DNA from: JANNNF01 sp040385825
GTDB lineage: Bacteria; Pseudomonadota; Alphaproteobacteria; Rhodobacterales; Rhodobacteraceae
DNA length: 64,000 nucleotides
Assembly (NCBI GenBank): GCA_040385825.1
Contig: JAZKGQ010000004.1
Location: 1-64,000 of the forward strand
Reading direction: 5' to 3'
Shown here: piece by piece, positions 16,699-25,186 of the stretch
Layout of the letters: each line of letters opens with the position of its first letter
Position numbering within the stretch: the stretch's first letter is position 1
Translations under genes and position numbers: made by a program
The notes under the pieces: generated by a model
Told to the model about the DNA's origin: nothing
Database searches by the model: none
What the model saw: the letters and a program-made list of their open reading frames with translations, nothing else

Positions 16699-18888
16699 TC
16701 ACGCCGCCTTTTGCACCGCAAAGCGGCCATAAAACGTCTCACCCTTTGCCGCCATGTCGCGCAGCAGCGCGGGCGTTGCGAAGCGCGCGCCATGTGCCGC
16801 CGTCAACCTGTCGCAGATCTGCACCGCGTTGGCCGCCCCGATCATGTCGAGCCACGAGAACGGCCCGCCCGACCACGGCGCAAAGCCCCAGCCCAGAATG
16901 GCGCCCACGTCACCCTCCCGGATGTCGGTCAGCACGCCGTCTTCCAGCGCGCGCACCGCCTCCAGCACTTGGGCCATCAGCAGGCGGTGCTGCACATCGG
17001 TCAGTTCGGGTTGCGCGTCTGCCACCGGATAAGCAGTCTCCAGCCCGTCCCACAGCCCCTCGCGCTTGCCCGTCGCGTCATAGGCATAGAAGCCCGCGTT
17101 GGACTTTTTCCCCAGACGCCCTTGATCGGCCATGGCGAACAGCACCGTGTCCACCGCGCCATCGGGGTAGGCGTCGCCCATCGCGGCCCGCGTGGCCTTG
17201 GCGATCTTGACCCCCAGATCAATCGAGGTTTCGTCCACCAGTTGCAGCGGCCCAAGCGGCATGCCCACCAGTTTCGCCGCGTTCTCGATCAACACGGGTT
17301 CCACCCCTTCGGCGACCATGCGGATGCCTTCGTTGATGTAGGGAATGATGCAGCGGTTGGCGTAAAAGAACCGCGCGTCGTTGACCACGATCGGCGTCTT
17401 GCGGATCTGCCGCACGAAATCCAGCGCCTTGGCGACGGCCACATCGCCGGTGGCCTTGCCCCGGATGATCTCGACCAGCATCATCTTGTCCACCGGGCTG
17501 AAGAAATGGATGCCGATGAACTGCGCGGGGCGGATGGAGGCTTTCGCCAGATCGGTGATCGGCAGGGTAGAGGTGTTGGTGGCAAAGATGCAGTCCGGGC
17601 CAACCGCCGCTTCCACCTTGGCGGTCACATCGGCCTTGACCTTCATGTCCTCGAACACCGCCTCGACGATCAGGTCACAGCCCGCAAGCGCCGCGTAATC
17701 GGTGGTGGCGGTGATGCGCGCCAGAACTTCGGCCTTCTTTTCCGCCGTCACCTTCTTGCGCTGCATGCCCTTGTCCAGCAGCCCTTCGGAATGGGCGCGG
17801 CCCCGGTCTGCGGCATCTTGGGCCGCGTCGATCAGCACCACCTCGATCCCGGCCAAGGCCGAAACATAGGCGATCCCCGCTCCCATCATGCCTGCCCCGA
17901 TGATGCCGACCTTTTTCACCGTCTGATCGGCCACGCCGGGGCGGTTTGCGCCTTTTTCCAGCGCCTCCTTGTTGATGAACAGGCTGCGGATCATCGCGGT
18001 CGAGGACGGGTTCATCATCACGGATGTAAAATGCCGCGCCTCGATCTTCAGCGCGGTATCGAAGGGCACCAGCGCCCCTTCATAGACCGCCGCCAGCAGC
18101 GCCTTGGCCGCAGGATAAACGCCGTAAGTCTTGCCATGCACCATGGCATTCGCGCCCACAAAGGTCATGAACCCGGCCGGCTGATAGGGCGACCCGCCCG
18201 GCATCTTGTAGCCCTTGGCATCCCACGGCTTGACCAGATCGGCGTCGGTTGCGGCCAAAACCCAGTCCTTGGCGCGCGTCAGCAACGCCTCGGGGGCCAC
18301 CACTTCGTCAATCAGCCCGCCCGCCTTGGCCCCCTTGGGGTCCGACAGCTTGCCTTCCAGCAGATAGGGGGCGGCCATCATCGCGCCCATCTTGCGGATC
18401 AGGCGAGTGGTGCCGCCCGCGCCCGGAAAGATGCCGACCATAATCTCGGGCAGGCCGATCTTGGCACGCGGATTTTCGGCGGCAATGATGCGGTGGCAGG
18501 CCAGCGGCAGTTCAAGCCCGATGCCAAGCGCCGTGCCGGGCAATGCGGCGACAATCGGTTTGCCGCCTTTCAGCGTCTTGGGGTCCATTCCCGCCCGTTC
18601 GATCTTGCGCAGCACCTTGTGCATCGACATGACGCTATCGAACACGCCCTGCGCGCCGCCGTCCTTCATCGACTTGGCGATCACATTCAGGTCCATGCCG
18701 CCCGCGAAATCCTTCTTTCCGCTCGTGATGATCACGCCCCTGACGCCCGCATCGGCAAGGGCGGTGTCGATCATGCCGTCCAGCAGGCCGAATGCCTCGC
18801 GCGACATCACGTTCATGGATTTTCCGGGCACGTCCCACAGGATCGTGGCCACGCCATCGGCATCTACGCTATAGGTGAAATCGGTCAT
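16699..18888 (-). CDS. Multifunctional enoyl-CoA hydratase / 3-hydroxyacyl-CoA dehydrogenase (FadJ/FadB type)
   Basis: This 729-residue beta-oxidation enzyme hydrates enoyl-CoA and oxidises L-3-hydroxyacyl-CoA with NAD+. Residues about 1-190 form a crotonase domain (PGKSMNVMSREAF, SGKKDFAGGMDL, and GTALGIGLELPLACHRII with the oxyanion-hole glycines). Around residue 335 the dehydrogenase Rossmann motif VGIIGAGMMGAGIAYVSALA begins, and the C-terminal helical domains include RFFYANRCIIPYINEG. Length is normal for the alpha subunit. The ATG at 18888 is preceded by GGAGGAAACC, and an upstream in-frame extension lacks the expected sequence. It is the last gene of a - strand beta-oxidation cluster with thiolase and acyl-CoA dehydrogenase, so it likely pairs with the thiolase upstream. 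Confidence 0.95.
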   Translation of the reverse strand: MTDFTYSVDADGVATILWDVPGKSMNVMSREAFGLLDGMIDTALADAGVRGVIITSGKKDFAGGMDLNVIAKSMKDGGAQGVFDSVMSMHKVLRKIERAGMDPKTLKGGKPIVAALPGTALGIGLELPLACHRIIAAENPRAKIGLPEIMVGIFPGAGGTTRLIRKMGAMMAAPYLLEGKLSDPKGAKAGGLIDEVVAPEALLTRAKDWVLAATDADLVKPWDAKGYKMPGGSPYQPAGFMTFVGANAMVHGKTYGVYPAAKALLAAVYEGALVPFDTALKIEARHFTSVMMNPSSTAMIRSLFINKEALEKGANRPGVADQTVKKVGIIGAGMMGAGIAYVSALAGIEVVLIDAAQDAADRGRAHSEGLLDKGMQRKKVTAEKKAEVLARITATTDYAALAGCDLIVEAVFEDMKVKADVTAKVEAAVGPDCIFATNTSTLPITDLAKASIRPAQFIGIHFFSPVDKMMLVEIIRGKATGDVAVAKALDFVRQIRKTPIVVNDARFFYANRCIIPYINEGIRMVAEGVEPVLIENAAKLVGMPLGPLQLVDETSIDLGVKIAKATRAAMGDAYPDGAVDTVLFAMADQGRLGKKSNAGFYAYDATGKREGLWDGLETAYPVADAQPELTDVQHRLLMAQVLEAVRALEDGVLTDIREGDVGAILGWGFAPWSGGPFSWLDMIGAANAVQICDRLTAAHGARFATPALLRDMAAKGETFYGRFAVQKAA

Positions 18889-18991
18889 GGTTTCCTCCGG
18901 GTGTCGGGGCCATCGCAGCGCAGGTCGCGCCGGGCGGGGCCGTCTGAGTGGGTGATCTGGTGGTGATGCTTGGCATCGGGGGCGGTCATCC

Positions 18992-19462
18992 TCATCGCGG
19001 CCCCGTCCAGTCTGTGCCGTCCTTGTAGGCAAAGCGGTTGACCCCGCCGCCCTGATGCACCTGCAAGTCAATGTCGGAATAGGTCGCGGTTTCCGCCGGC
19101 GCGCTGGTGCCCACCACCAGAAACCGCGCCTCGGCCTCGGTGTGGTTCACAAGGCAATGGCCGTCGGGCAGCCCTGCCGGAAAGGCCGCGCAATCGCCGG
19201 GCTGCATCAGCACCGGGCCTGCGTCCTGCATCAGGGTGCAGGCGCCGGACAGCATGATCACGAACTCATCCTCGTGCAGATGCCAATGCCGCATCGAGGA
19301 TTTTGCCCCCGGTGCAAGGATCACGATATTGACGCCAAACTGCGTCAGCCCCCCAGCCTCGGCCAGCCGCAGGGACGACCGGCCCACCACCTCGGCATCG
19401 TAGGGCGCGGGGTAGATGGTGCCGGTCCTGACCGGAACGCTGGCAAGATCAAGCTTGGGCAT
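18992..19462 (-). CDS. Cupin domain-containing protein
   Basis: This 156-residue single-domain cupin shows metal-site motif 1 in SSMRHWHLHEDEFVIMLSG (His, His, Glu) and motif 2 in PGDCAAFPAGLPDGHCLVN (His). Such proteins act as dioxygenases, isomerases or ligand sensors, and the function is not predictable. The start ATG overlaps the thiolase stop by one base (TGATG), indicating translational coupling. A role in the beta-oxidation locus is suggested only by this coupling. Confidence 0.82.
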   Translation of the reverse strand: MPKLDLASVPVRTGTIYPAPYDAEVVGRSSLRLAEAGGLTQFGVNIVILAPGAKSSMRHWHLHEDEFVIMLSGACTLMQDAGPVLMQPGDCAAFPAGLPDGHCLVNHTEAEARFLVVGTSAPAETATYSDIDLQVHQGGGVNRFAYKDGTDWTGPR

Positions 19463-20673
19463 CACACCCTCTCGATGATCGTGGCGGCCCCCATGCCAGA
19501 CGCAATGCACAAGGTGGCAAGTCCGACGCCCTTGCCGGACCGTTCCAATTCATCCAGCAACGTGCCGATGATGATGGCCCCGGTCGCCCCGAGCGGGTGG
19601 CCCATGGCAATGGACCCGCCGTTGGGGTTGACCAGTGCCGGGTCCACATCGAAGGCCTGCATGAAGCGCAGGACCACGCTGGCAAAGGCTTCGTTCACCT
19701 CGAACAGGTCGATGTCCGATATGGCCATCCCGGCGTCGCGCAGGATTTTCTCGGTCACCGGCACCGGGCCGGTCAGCATGATGGTGGGATCGGTGCCGAT
19801 CTTGGCGGTGGCGCGGATGCGGGCGCGGGGCTTCAACCCATGCGCGCGGCCAAATTCGGCATTGCCGATCAGCACCGCCGCAGCACCATCCACGATGCCC
19901 GAGGAATTGCCGGCATGGTGGATGTGGTTGATCCGTTCCAGATGCGGGTATTTCATCATGGCCACCTTGTCGAAACCGGGCATGACCTCGCCCATGTCCT
20001 TGAAGGCGGGCTTCAGGGCGCCCAAGGCCTGCATGTCGGTGCCGGGGCGCATGTATTCGTCAGTGGCCAGCATGGGCAGGCCGTTCTGGTCGCGGATGGT
20101 GATGACAGACCGGGCAAAGCGGTTGTCAGCCCAGGCCGCCGCCGCACGGGCCTGGCTTTCCATCGCCAGGGCATCGGCCATGTCGCGGGTAAAGCCGTAT
20201 TCGGTGGCGATGATGTCGGCAGAAATGCCCTGCGGCACAAAGTAGGTCTTCATCGCCAATCCGGGGTCAACGGCAATCGCCGCCCCGTCGCTGCCCATGG
20301 CAACGCGGCCCATCATCTCGACCCCGCCCGCGATATAGGCCTGCCCCGCGCCGCCCCTGATCTGGTTGGCGGCAAGGTTCACCGCCTCCATTCCGCTGGC
20401 GCAAAAGCGGTTGATCGCAAGGCCGGGGATCGACTGGTCAAGATCGGAAGCCAGCACCGCAGACCGCGCGAGGCAGCCGCCCTGTTCGCCCACCTGGGTC
20501 ACGTTGCCCCAGATCACATCCTCGACAGCGTGGCCTTCCAGCCCGTTGCGATCCTTGATCGCGTTCAGGATCTTGGCGGACAGAGCCACCGAGGTCAGCT
20601 CATGCAGCGCGCCATCGGGGCGGCCCTTGCCACGCGGGGAACGCACGGTGTCATAGATATAGGCGTCGGTCAT
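19462..20673 (-). CDS. Acetyl-CoA C-acyltransferase (thiolase)
   Basis: This 403-residue thiolase performs the last step of beta-oxidation, cleaving 3-ketoacyl-CoA with CoA. The nucleophilic cysteine lies in INRFCASGMEAVNLAA (about residue 90). The catalytic His is in NPNGGSIAMGHPLGATGA (about 360), and the second Cys lies in TLCIASGMGAA close to the end. The ATG has GAGGACACC in front. It sits between a GST gene (11 bases upstream in the transcript) and the cupin. Biosynthetic acetyl-CoA acetyltransferase is an alternative, but the neighbouring FadJ-type enzyme and acyl-CoA dehydrogenase favour degradation. Confidence 0.93.
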   Translation of the reverse strand: MTDAYIYDTVRSPRGKGRPDGALHELTSVALSAKILNAIKDRNGLEGHAVEDVIWGNVTQVGEQGGCLARSAVLASDLDQSIPGLAINRFCASGMEAVNLAANQIRGGAGQAYIAGGVEMMGRVAMGSDGAAIAVDPGLAMKTYFVPQGISADIIATEYGFTRDMADALAMESQARAAAAWADNRFARSVITIRDQNGLPMLATDEYMRPGTDMQALGALKPAFKDMGEVMPGFDKVAMMKYPHLERINHIHHAGNSSGIVDGAAAVLIGNAEFGRAHGLKPRARIRATAKIGTDPTIMLTGPVPVTEKILRDAGMAISDIDLFEVNEAFASVVLRFMQAFDVDPALVNPNGGSIAMGHPLGATGAIIIGTLLDELERSGKGVGLATLCIASGMGAATIIERV

Positions 20674-20683
20674 GGTGTCCTCC

Positions 20684-21319
20684 TCAAACCCGGTCGGCAG
20701 GGCTGCCGGGCATCAAATCATAGGGCGCTTTCCAGCCCGGAAGGGCGGAAATGCGGGTCAGCCAGCGGTCGATATGCGGCCAGTCGGCACGGTCAAAGCC
20801 AAAGGGTTCGGGGTAGTAAAGATAGCCGCAGCACGACAGGTCCGCGATGGTCACAGCCTCGCCCGCCACCCAGGTACGATGCGCCAGATGGTCGTTCAGC
20901 ACGGTATAGGCGGCCTTGAGGCGGCCTTGCAGGAAGGGCACGACCCCTTCGGGGCGCTTGTCGGCGGGCAGGAAGTTCATCAGGAACCGGACCGTGCCGA
21001 TGGTGGTGGACAGCTTGTGATTGTCCCAGAACAGCCAGCGCAAGATCTCGCGCCGTTCCGCGGCAGACCTGCCCCCCAGCTTGCCGGATTTGGAGCTGAT
21101 GTAATCCAGCATCACCCCCGACTGGGTCAGGGTGGTGTCGCCATCGACCAGCACAGGCACCTCGCCCATTTCGTTGATCGCGCGGAAGGCGGGTTGCCGG
21201 GTTTCGCCGCCAAAGAAATCGACGAAGGCGGGCTCCCACTCCATATCCGCAAGGGTCAGCGCGAGGGCGACCTTGTAGGCGTTGCCGGATTCGCCAAAGC
21301 AGTACAATTTGAGGGTCAT
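20684..21319 (-). CDS. Glutathione S-transferase family protein
   Basis: This 211-residue GST has an N-terminal thioredoxin-like domain (MTLKLYCFGESGNAYKVALA) with the cis-proline segment GEVPVLVDGDTTLTQSGVML. The C-terminal helical domain has GEAVTIADLSCCGYLYY. Catalytic glutathione activation likely uses the Ser or Cys near residues 8-12. I chose the ATG at 21319, six bases after GGGAAG; an ATG six bases further upstream is possible. It is in the beta-oxidation transcript direction. Its substrate is unknown; detoxification of reactive acyl intermediates is conceivable. Confidence 0.88.
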   Translation of the reverse strand: MTLKLYCFGESGNAYKVALALTLADMEWEPAFVDFFGGETRQPAFRAINEMGEVPVLVDGDTTLTQSGVMLDYISSKSGKLGGRSAAERREILRWLFWDNHKLSTTIGTVRFLMNFLPADKRPEGVVPFLQGRLKAAYTVLNDHLAHRTWVAGEAVTIADLSCCGYLYYPEPFGFDRADWPHIDRWLTRISALPGWKAPYDLMPGSPADRV

Positions 21320-21359
21320 GCGCATCTTCCCGGCGACATCGCGCCTGCAATCGGTGAAT

Positions 21360-21561
21360 TTGAGTATTTGGACAAAGAGAAAACCGCCGCGGCGCAACGC
21401 TTTGTTAACCCTGCCCTGCCATCTTCGGTGTTGCGGTACAGGGAGGAGTCCCGATGACCGTCAAAGGGAAAGCCGCCCCGGTCGACGTTTGACAGACCAC
21501 AGGAGCGTATGCCGCTTGAAGGCCGGGGCGCACCCTTGGATTTCTCTTTGCACAAATACTC
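21360..21561. repeat. 22-bp imperfect inverted repeat pair
   Basis: TGAGTATTTGgaCAAAGAGAAA at 21360-21381 returns in inverted orientation at 21540-21561 with two mismatches. The pair brackets the space between the GST gene and a small gene, including two micro-ORFs. The core resembles the tail of a repeat that I recall as common in Rhodobacterales intergenic regions. Confidence 0.65.
21454..21492 (+). CDS. Candidate micro-ORF (12 residues)
   Basis: An ATG follows GGGAGGAG by five bases and encodes MTVKGKAAPVDV before a TGA. It is too short for coding statistics. The strong ribosome-binding site and the resemblance to the next micro-ORF (shared M, G, A-P and D positions) are the only support. 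It lies on the strand opposite to its neighbours and might be a leader peptide or chance. Confidence 0.25.
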   Translation: MTVKGKAAPVDV

Positions 21562-21619
21562 ATCTCTGGCCTGCCACAGGTGCTGCCTCATGTCTTGCGC
21601 GCCTCCAGTTCCGAATTGA
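21509..21619 (+). CDS. Candidate micro-ORF (36 residues), cysteine-rich
   Basis: An ATG six bases behind AGGAG opens a frame starting MPLEGRGAPLDF, similar to the 12-residue ORF just upstream. The frame then reads through the inverted-repeat arm and gives a Cys-rich end with four cysteines. It overlaps, antisense, the 3' end of the conserved 70-residue gene by 32 bases, which argues against it. Low confidence. Confidence 0.2.
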   Translation: MPLEGRGAPLDFSLHKYSSLACHRCCLMSCAPPVPN

Positions 21620-21800
21620 ACAGGCGCAGGCGGTGGGTCAGGTTGTCTTCGTTGATCACCGAGCTCCAGTTTTCAAACAGGAAGGACAGCGCCTCGCCTT
21701 CGTCCAGCGCTGCGGCTTCGGCGAATTTCTTCAGGCGGCGATAGCCGTCTTCGGTCATGGCAACCGGAAAGCGGCGGGTCAGGCGAAAGCGTTTGGGCAT
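21588..21800 (-). CDS. Small conserved hypothetical protein
   Basis: This 70-residue, soluble, helical and basic/acidic mixed protein has RRFPVAMTEDGYRRLKKFAE near the N-terminus. That resembles small ribbon-helix-helix-like or conserved Rhodobacterales proteins, and the ending RLFNSELEARKT is charged. AAGGA lies about 9 bases before the ATG. It is on the same strand as the flanking GST and acyl-CoA dehydrogenase genes, 56 bases after the latter. A DNA-binding role is only a guess. Confidence 0.65.
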   Translation of the reverse strand: MPKRFRLTRRFPVAMTEDGYRRLKKFAEAAALDEGEALSFLFENWSSVINEDNLTHRLRLFNSELEARKT

Positions 21801-21856
21801 CGGCAGTGTCCTTGTGCAGCGGCAGGGGGCGCAGGCGGGCCGCGCGCCCTTTCAGC

Positions 21857-23632
21857 TTAGAACGCGGCGGCAGGCAGCGCCATCACCGGATCGGCGCCGG
21901 ATTCGATCCGGGCCAGATGCATGCCGCAGGCGGGCAGGTGGCGGGCGGCGTAGTAACGGCCCGTGGCGATCTTGGCCTCCAGGAAATCGCGGTCCCCGGT
22001 GCCTGCGTCCAGGGCGGCATAGGCGGCCTTTGCCATCCGCGCCCACATCAGCCCAAGGCAGACATGGCCCATCAGGTGCATGAAATCATACGACCCCGAC
22101 AGCGCCGCGTTGGGGTTCTTCATCCCCGACTGCATGAAAAACATCCCCGCCGCCTGCATCTGTTTGGACGCCGTTTTCAGCGGGTCCAGCAGGCCCTTCA
22201 TCCGCTCATCGCCCTCGGCCTCCTTGATGAAATCCTTCACCATGGCAAAGAACGCCATCACCGGTTTGCCACCATCCAGACCCAGTTTGCGGCCCACAAG
22301 GTCCAGCGCCTGCACGCCGTTGGCGCCCTCATAGATCTGGGTGATGCGGGCGTCGCGGGCAAACTGCGACATGCCCCATTCCTCGATATAGCCATGGCCG
22401 CCGTAGACCTGCTGGGCCTGCACGGCCATCTCGAAGCCCTTGTCGGTCTGAAAGCCCTTGATCACCGGGGTCAGCAGGGAAATCAGCCCTTCGGCGGCGG
22501 CGTCACCGCTGCGCACCGAACGGTCGATCAGATGGGCGCCCCAGAAGGTGAAGGCCCGCGCGCCCTCGACGAAGGATTTCTGATCCATCAGGTTGCGCCG
22601 GATGTCGGGATGCACGATCAGCGGGTCCGCCGGGCCGGTCGGGTTCTGGGTGCCGGTGACCGCGCGCCCCTGAAGGCGGTCTTTCGCATAGATCACCGCG
22701 TTCTGATAGGCGGCCTCGGCCACCGCGTAGCCTTGCAGGCCCACGCCAAGGCGCGCCTCGTTCATCATGGTGAACATTGCCCGCATGCCCTTGTGCAGGT
22801 CGCCAAGCAGCCAGCCGGTGGCCCCGTCATAGTTCATCACGCAGGTCGCGTTGCCATGAATGCCCATCTTTTCCTCGATGGACCCGACTGTCACGCCATT
22901 GCGCGCCCCCAAGGACCCATCGTCATTCACGAGGAATTTCGGCACGATGAACAGCGACACGCCCTTGATGCCCTCTGGCCCGCCAACCGCCTTGGCCAGC
23001 ACCAGATGGATGATGTTTTCGGCCAGATCATGTTCACCCGCCGAGATGAAGATTTTCTGCCCGGTGATCCTGTAGCTGCCATCCGCCTGCGGATCGGCCT
23101 TGGTGCGCATCAGGCCAAGGTCCGTGCCGCAATGCGGTTCGGTCAGGTTCATGGTGCCGGTCCAGTCGCAACTGACCATCTTGGGCAGGTATTTCGCCTT
23201 TTGCTCTGCCGTGCCATGGGCATGGATGGCGGAATAGGCGCCGTGGGTCAGGCCCTGATACATGTTGAACGCCATGTTGGCGCTGACGAAAATCTCGCCC
23301 ACAGCCGTCCCCATCAGGTAGGGCAGGCCCTGGCCGCCATAGTCGGGGTCGCAGTCAAGGGCGGTCCAGCCGCCGTCCTTCATCGCCTTGAAGGCGGCAT
23401 CAAACCCTTTCGGCGTGCGCACCACCCCGTTTTCCAGCCTGCAGCCTTCACGGTCGCCGCTGAGGTTCAGCGGGGCCAGCACGGCGCTTGCGACCTTGCC
23501 CGCTTCCTCCAGCACCGCCTCGGTAAAGCCCCGGTCCAGATCACTGTAGCCCCGCACATCCTGCCCTGACACGTTCAGCACATCGTGCAACAGGAACTGC
23601 ATGTCTTTGACGGGCGCGGTGTAGCTGGGCAT
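21857..23632 (-). CDS. Acyl-CoA dehydrogenase (DmdC / FadE-like, long form)
   Basis: This 591-residue FAD-dependent acyl-CoA dehydrogenase belongs to the long subgroup that includes 3-methylmercaptopropionyl-CoA dehydrogenase (DmdC). It has the extra N-terminal helix region, MNLTEPHCGTDLGLMRTKA with the FAD-binding loop, then GQKIFISAGEHD, GHGYIEEWGMSQ and the catalytic glutamate region ITQIYEGANGVQALDL, followed by the family's extra C-terminal domain. It introduces the double bond in acyl-CoA, passing electrons to ETF. The locus (MerR regulators, thiolase, FadJ type) fits general fatty-acid or DMSP-derived acyl-CoA oxidation; which one cannot be chosen without substrate data. The ATG is preceded by GGAGGAAACC. 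Confidence 0.92.
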   Translation of the reverse strand: MPSYTAPVKDMQFLLHDVLNVSGQDVRGYSDLDRGFTEAVLEEAGKVASAVLAPLNLSGDREGCRLENGVVRTPKGFDAAFKAMKDGGWTALDCDPDYGGQGLPYLMGTAVGEIFVSANMAFNMYQGLTHGAYSAIHAHGTAEQKAKYLPKMVSCDWTGTMNLTEPHCGTDLGLMRTKADPQADGSYRITGQKIFISAGEHDLAENIIHLVLAKAVGGPEGIKGVSLFIVPKFLVNDDGSLGARNGVTVGSIEEKMGIHGNATCVMNYDGATGWLLGDLHKGMRAMFTMMNEARLGVGLQGYAVAEAAYQNAVIYAKDRLQGRAVTGTQNPTGPADPLIVHPDIRRNLMDQKSFVEGARAFTFWGAHLIDRSVRSGDAAAEGLISLLTPVIKGFQTDKGFEMAVQAQQVYGGHGYIEEWGMSQFARDARITQIYEGANGVQALDLVGRKLGLDGGKPVMAFFAMVKDFIKEAEGDERMKGLLDPLKTASKQMQAAGMFFMQSGMKNPNAALSGSYDFMHLMGHVCLGLMWARMAKAAYAALDAGTGDRDFLEAKIATGRYYAARHLPACGMHLARIESGADPVMALPAAAF

Positions 23633-23673
23633 CGTGGTTTCCTCCGAAGTGTCTTTTGGGTCTGTGGTTCGGT

Positions 23674-24108
23674 CTATTCTGCCGCGCGGCGGGCGGCAGA
23701 GATGGCGCTTTCGCCCGCGGCCAGTTCGGCTTGCAGGTCCTTGATGGCCAGGTCCAGTTCGTCGCGCTGCGCCTCCATCTGCGCCAGCCGTTCGCGGGCC
23801 AGATCATAGGTGCGCAGCATCTGCGCCGCGTTGGACCCGTCACGGTCGTACAGATCGAGGATCTGGCGAATGTCTTCCAGGCTGAACCCGAACCGCTTGC
23901 CGCGCAAGATCAGCGTCAGGCGCGCGCGGTCGCGTCGGGTGAACAGGCGCCTTGTGCCATCGCGCAGGGGCATCAGCAGTTCCTTGGTTTCATAAAACCG
24001 CAAGGTGCGCGGCGTGACATCGTAGCTGTCACACATCTGACGGATGGTCAGATGGTCCGCTGTCCTGGGGTCGGGCTTAGGCTTGGTCTGGGTCATGGGT
24101 CCACTCAT
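23674..24108 (-). CDS. MerR family transcriptional regulator
   Basis: This MerR-type regulator has about 144 residues. The winged helix-turn-helix reads LTIRQMCDSYDVTPRTLRFYE and is followed by RRLFTRRDRARLTLILRGK and FSLEDIRQILDLYD. A long dimerisation coiled coil (about 95-130) follows. It has no cysteine pair of metal sensors, and it resembles the regulators that control acyl-CoA utilisation genes. The start is uncertain: ATG 24108 was chosen, and ATGs at 24096 and 24144 are in frame. It lies immediately upstream of the acyl-CoA dehydrogenase in the transcript. The ACGTCA inverted repeats 60-120 bases upstream are a likely autoregulatory target. Confidence 0.9.
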   Translation of the reverse strand: MSGPMTQTKPKPDPRTADHLTIRQMCDSYDVTPRTLRFYETKELLMPLRDGTRRLFTRRDRARLTLILRGKRFGFSLEDIRQILDLYDRDGSNAAQMLRTYDLARERLAQMEAQRDELDLAIKDLQAELAAGESAISAARRAAE

Positions 24109-24166
24109 GGAAGATGCGTTTCTGCCGGGGCAAATGCGCACCATGGTCCGACCTTACTAGAGGAGT

Positions 24167-24230
24167 TGACGTTAACGTCACTGTAACGTCACGTCAGTTT
24201 TCCGACTGACGTGGTGTCATTTCACGTCAC
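24167..24230. promoter_or_regulatory. Operator-like array of TGACGT/ACGTCA sites
   Basis: A perfect 14-bp palindrome TGACGTTAACGTCA (24167-24180) is followed by AACGTCACGTCA, an inverted repeat ACGTCAGT (24191-24198) / ACTGACGT (24205-24212) with a 6-base spacer, and another CACGTCAC (24223-24230). They lie between the two MerR genes, upstream of the inner one. Palindromes of this kind are bound by MerR-type acyl-CoA-pathway regulators (LiuR-like). Confidence 0.7.
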
Positions 24231-24252
24231 TTTGCCGGACGGGACGGGGCGG

Positions 24253-24639
24253 TCAGGCCTCGGGGGGAAGGGTTGTCAACTCGGCCGCCGCCGTCTCGCG
24301 CAGGGCGCGCAGATCGGCGATCGAGGTGGCAAGCTCGAGGCTTTGCTTTTCCAGATCAGCCAGTTGCCGGTCGGCCAGATGCAGCCAGTTTTCCAACTGG
24401 GGCCGGGTGCCCTGCTTGCGGTAGATCAGCAGCCATTGCCGGATTTCTTCCAGACTGAAGCCATAGCGGCGGCCCCGCAGGATCAGGGTCAGGCGCGCCA
24501 CTTCGCGCGCGCCGTAAAACCGGGCGCGGCCTTCCTTTTCGGGGGACAGCAGTTCGATGTATTCGTAATAGCGCAGGGTGCGGGGGGTCACGTCGAACCT
24601 GGCGCACATGTCCTTGAAGGAAAGCCGGGTGTCTGGCAT
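24253..24639 (-). CDS. MerR family transcriptional regulator (second)
   Basis: This 128-residue MerR protein is clearly paralogous to the downstream one: LSFKDMCARFDVTPRTLRYYE, then ARFYGAREVARLTLILRGRR and FSLEEIRQWLLIYRK, and a coiled coil near 85-115. No metal-binding cysteine pair is visible. GAAGGAGGACC precedes the ATG. It heads the - strand locus and is divergent from the thioesterase pair, so it may control both directions. The pairing of two MerR genes before an acyl-CoA dehydrogenase suggests cross-regulation. Confidence 0.9.
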   Translation of the reverse strand: MPDTRLSFKDMCARFDVTPRTLRYYEYIELLSPEKEGRARFYGAREVARLTLILRGRRYGFSLEEIRQWLLIYRKQGTRPQLENWLHLADRQLADLEKQSLELATSIADLRALRETAAAELTTLPPEA

Positions 24640-24760
24640 GGGTCGGTCCTCCTTCAGGCGACTTTAGGCTGTGCGGCAAGGGCTGGCAACAGATTGTCGC
24701 CGCCGCCCCTTGTGCATCGCGGCGCCGCATCCAACAATGGCCGCGCAACAGGGGGCCAGC

Positions 24761-25186
24761 ATGGCAGATATCAACCGCATCGCCCGACAGTTCATCGAGG
24801 CCATCCCCCATGCCCGTGCCCTGGGCATGCAACTGGATCAGATCGGCGAAGGGCGGGCGGTGATCCGCATGGGATACGATCCCCGGTTCATCGGCGATCC
24901 GGCAACCGGGGTGATCCATGGCGGGGCGGTGTCGGCGCTGATGGATACGGCATCGGGGGCGGCGGTCATGTGCCACCCGGCGGCCCCGCTGTCGACCGCG
25001 ACGCTGGATCTGCGGATCGACTACATGCGCCCGGCGACGCCGGGGCAAACCATCGTGGCGCAGGCCGAATGTCACCACATGACCCGATCCGTGGCCTTCG
25101 TGCGGGTGACGGCCTGCGACGACGACACCTCGCGCCCGGTGGCGATGGCAACCGGAGCCTTTACCGTGGAACGGGGCGCGCGATGA
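24761..25186 (+). CDS. PaaI family thioesterase
   Basis: This 141-residue hotdog-fold acyl-CoA thioesterase shows RFIGDPATGVIHGGAVSALM with the family's HGG motif, then STATLDLRIDYMRPATPGQ and VFTVERGAR-like final strands. It hydrolyses acyl-CoA or aryl-CoA esters. I start at ATG 24761; GGGGGCC lies upstream and an earlier ATG-less extension is unlikely. Its stop overlaps the next start (ATGATG), so the two thioesterase genes are coupled. It diverges from the MerR/beta-oxidation locus. Confidence 0.88.
   Translation: MADINRIARQFIEAIPHARALGMQLDQIGEGRAVIRMGYDPRFIGDPATGVIHGGAVSALMDTASGAAVMCHPAAPLSTATLDLRIDYMRPATPGQTIVAQAECHHMTRSVAFVRVTACDDDTSRPVAMATGAFTVERGAR

Noticed and set aside
16711..18966. 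751-codon + strand frame opposite the FadJ-type gene
   Set aside because: Product is His/Arg/Gln-rich low-complexity sequence typical of the antisense of a GC-rich gene; the - strand frame carries complete enzyme motifs.
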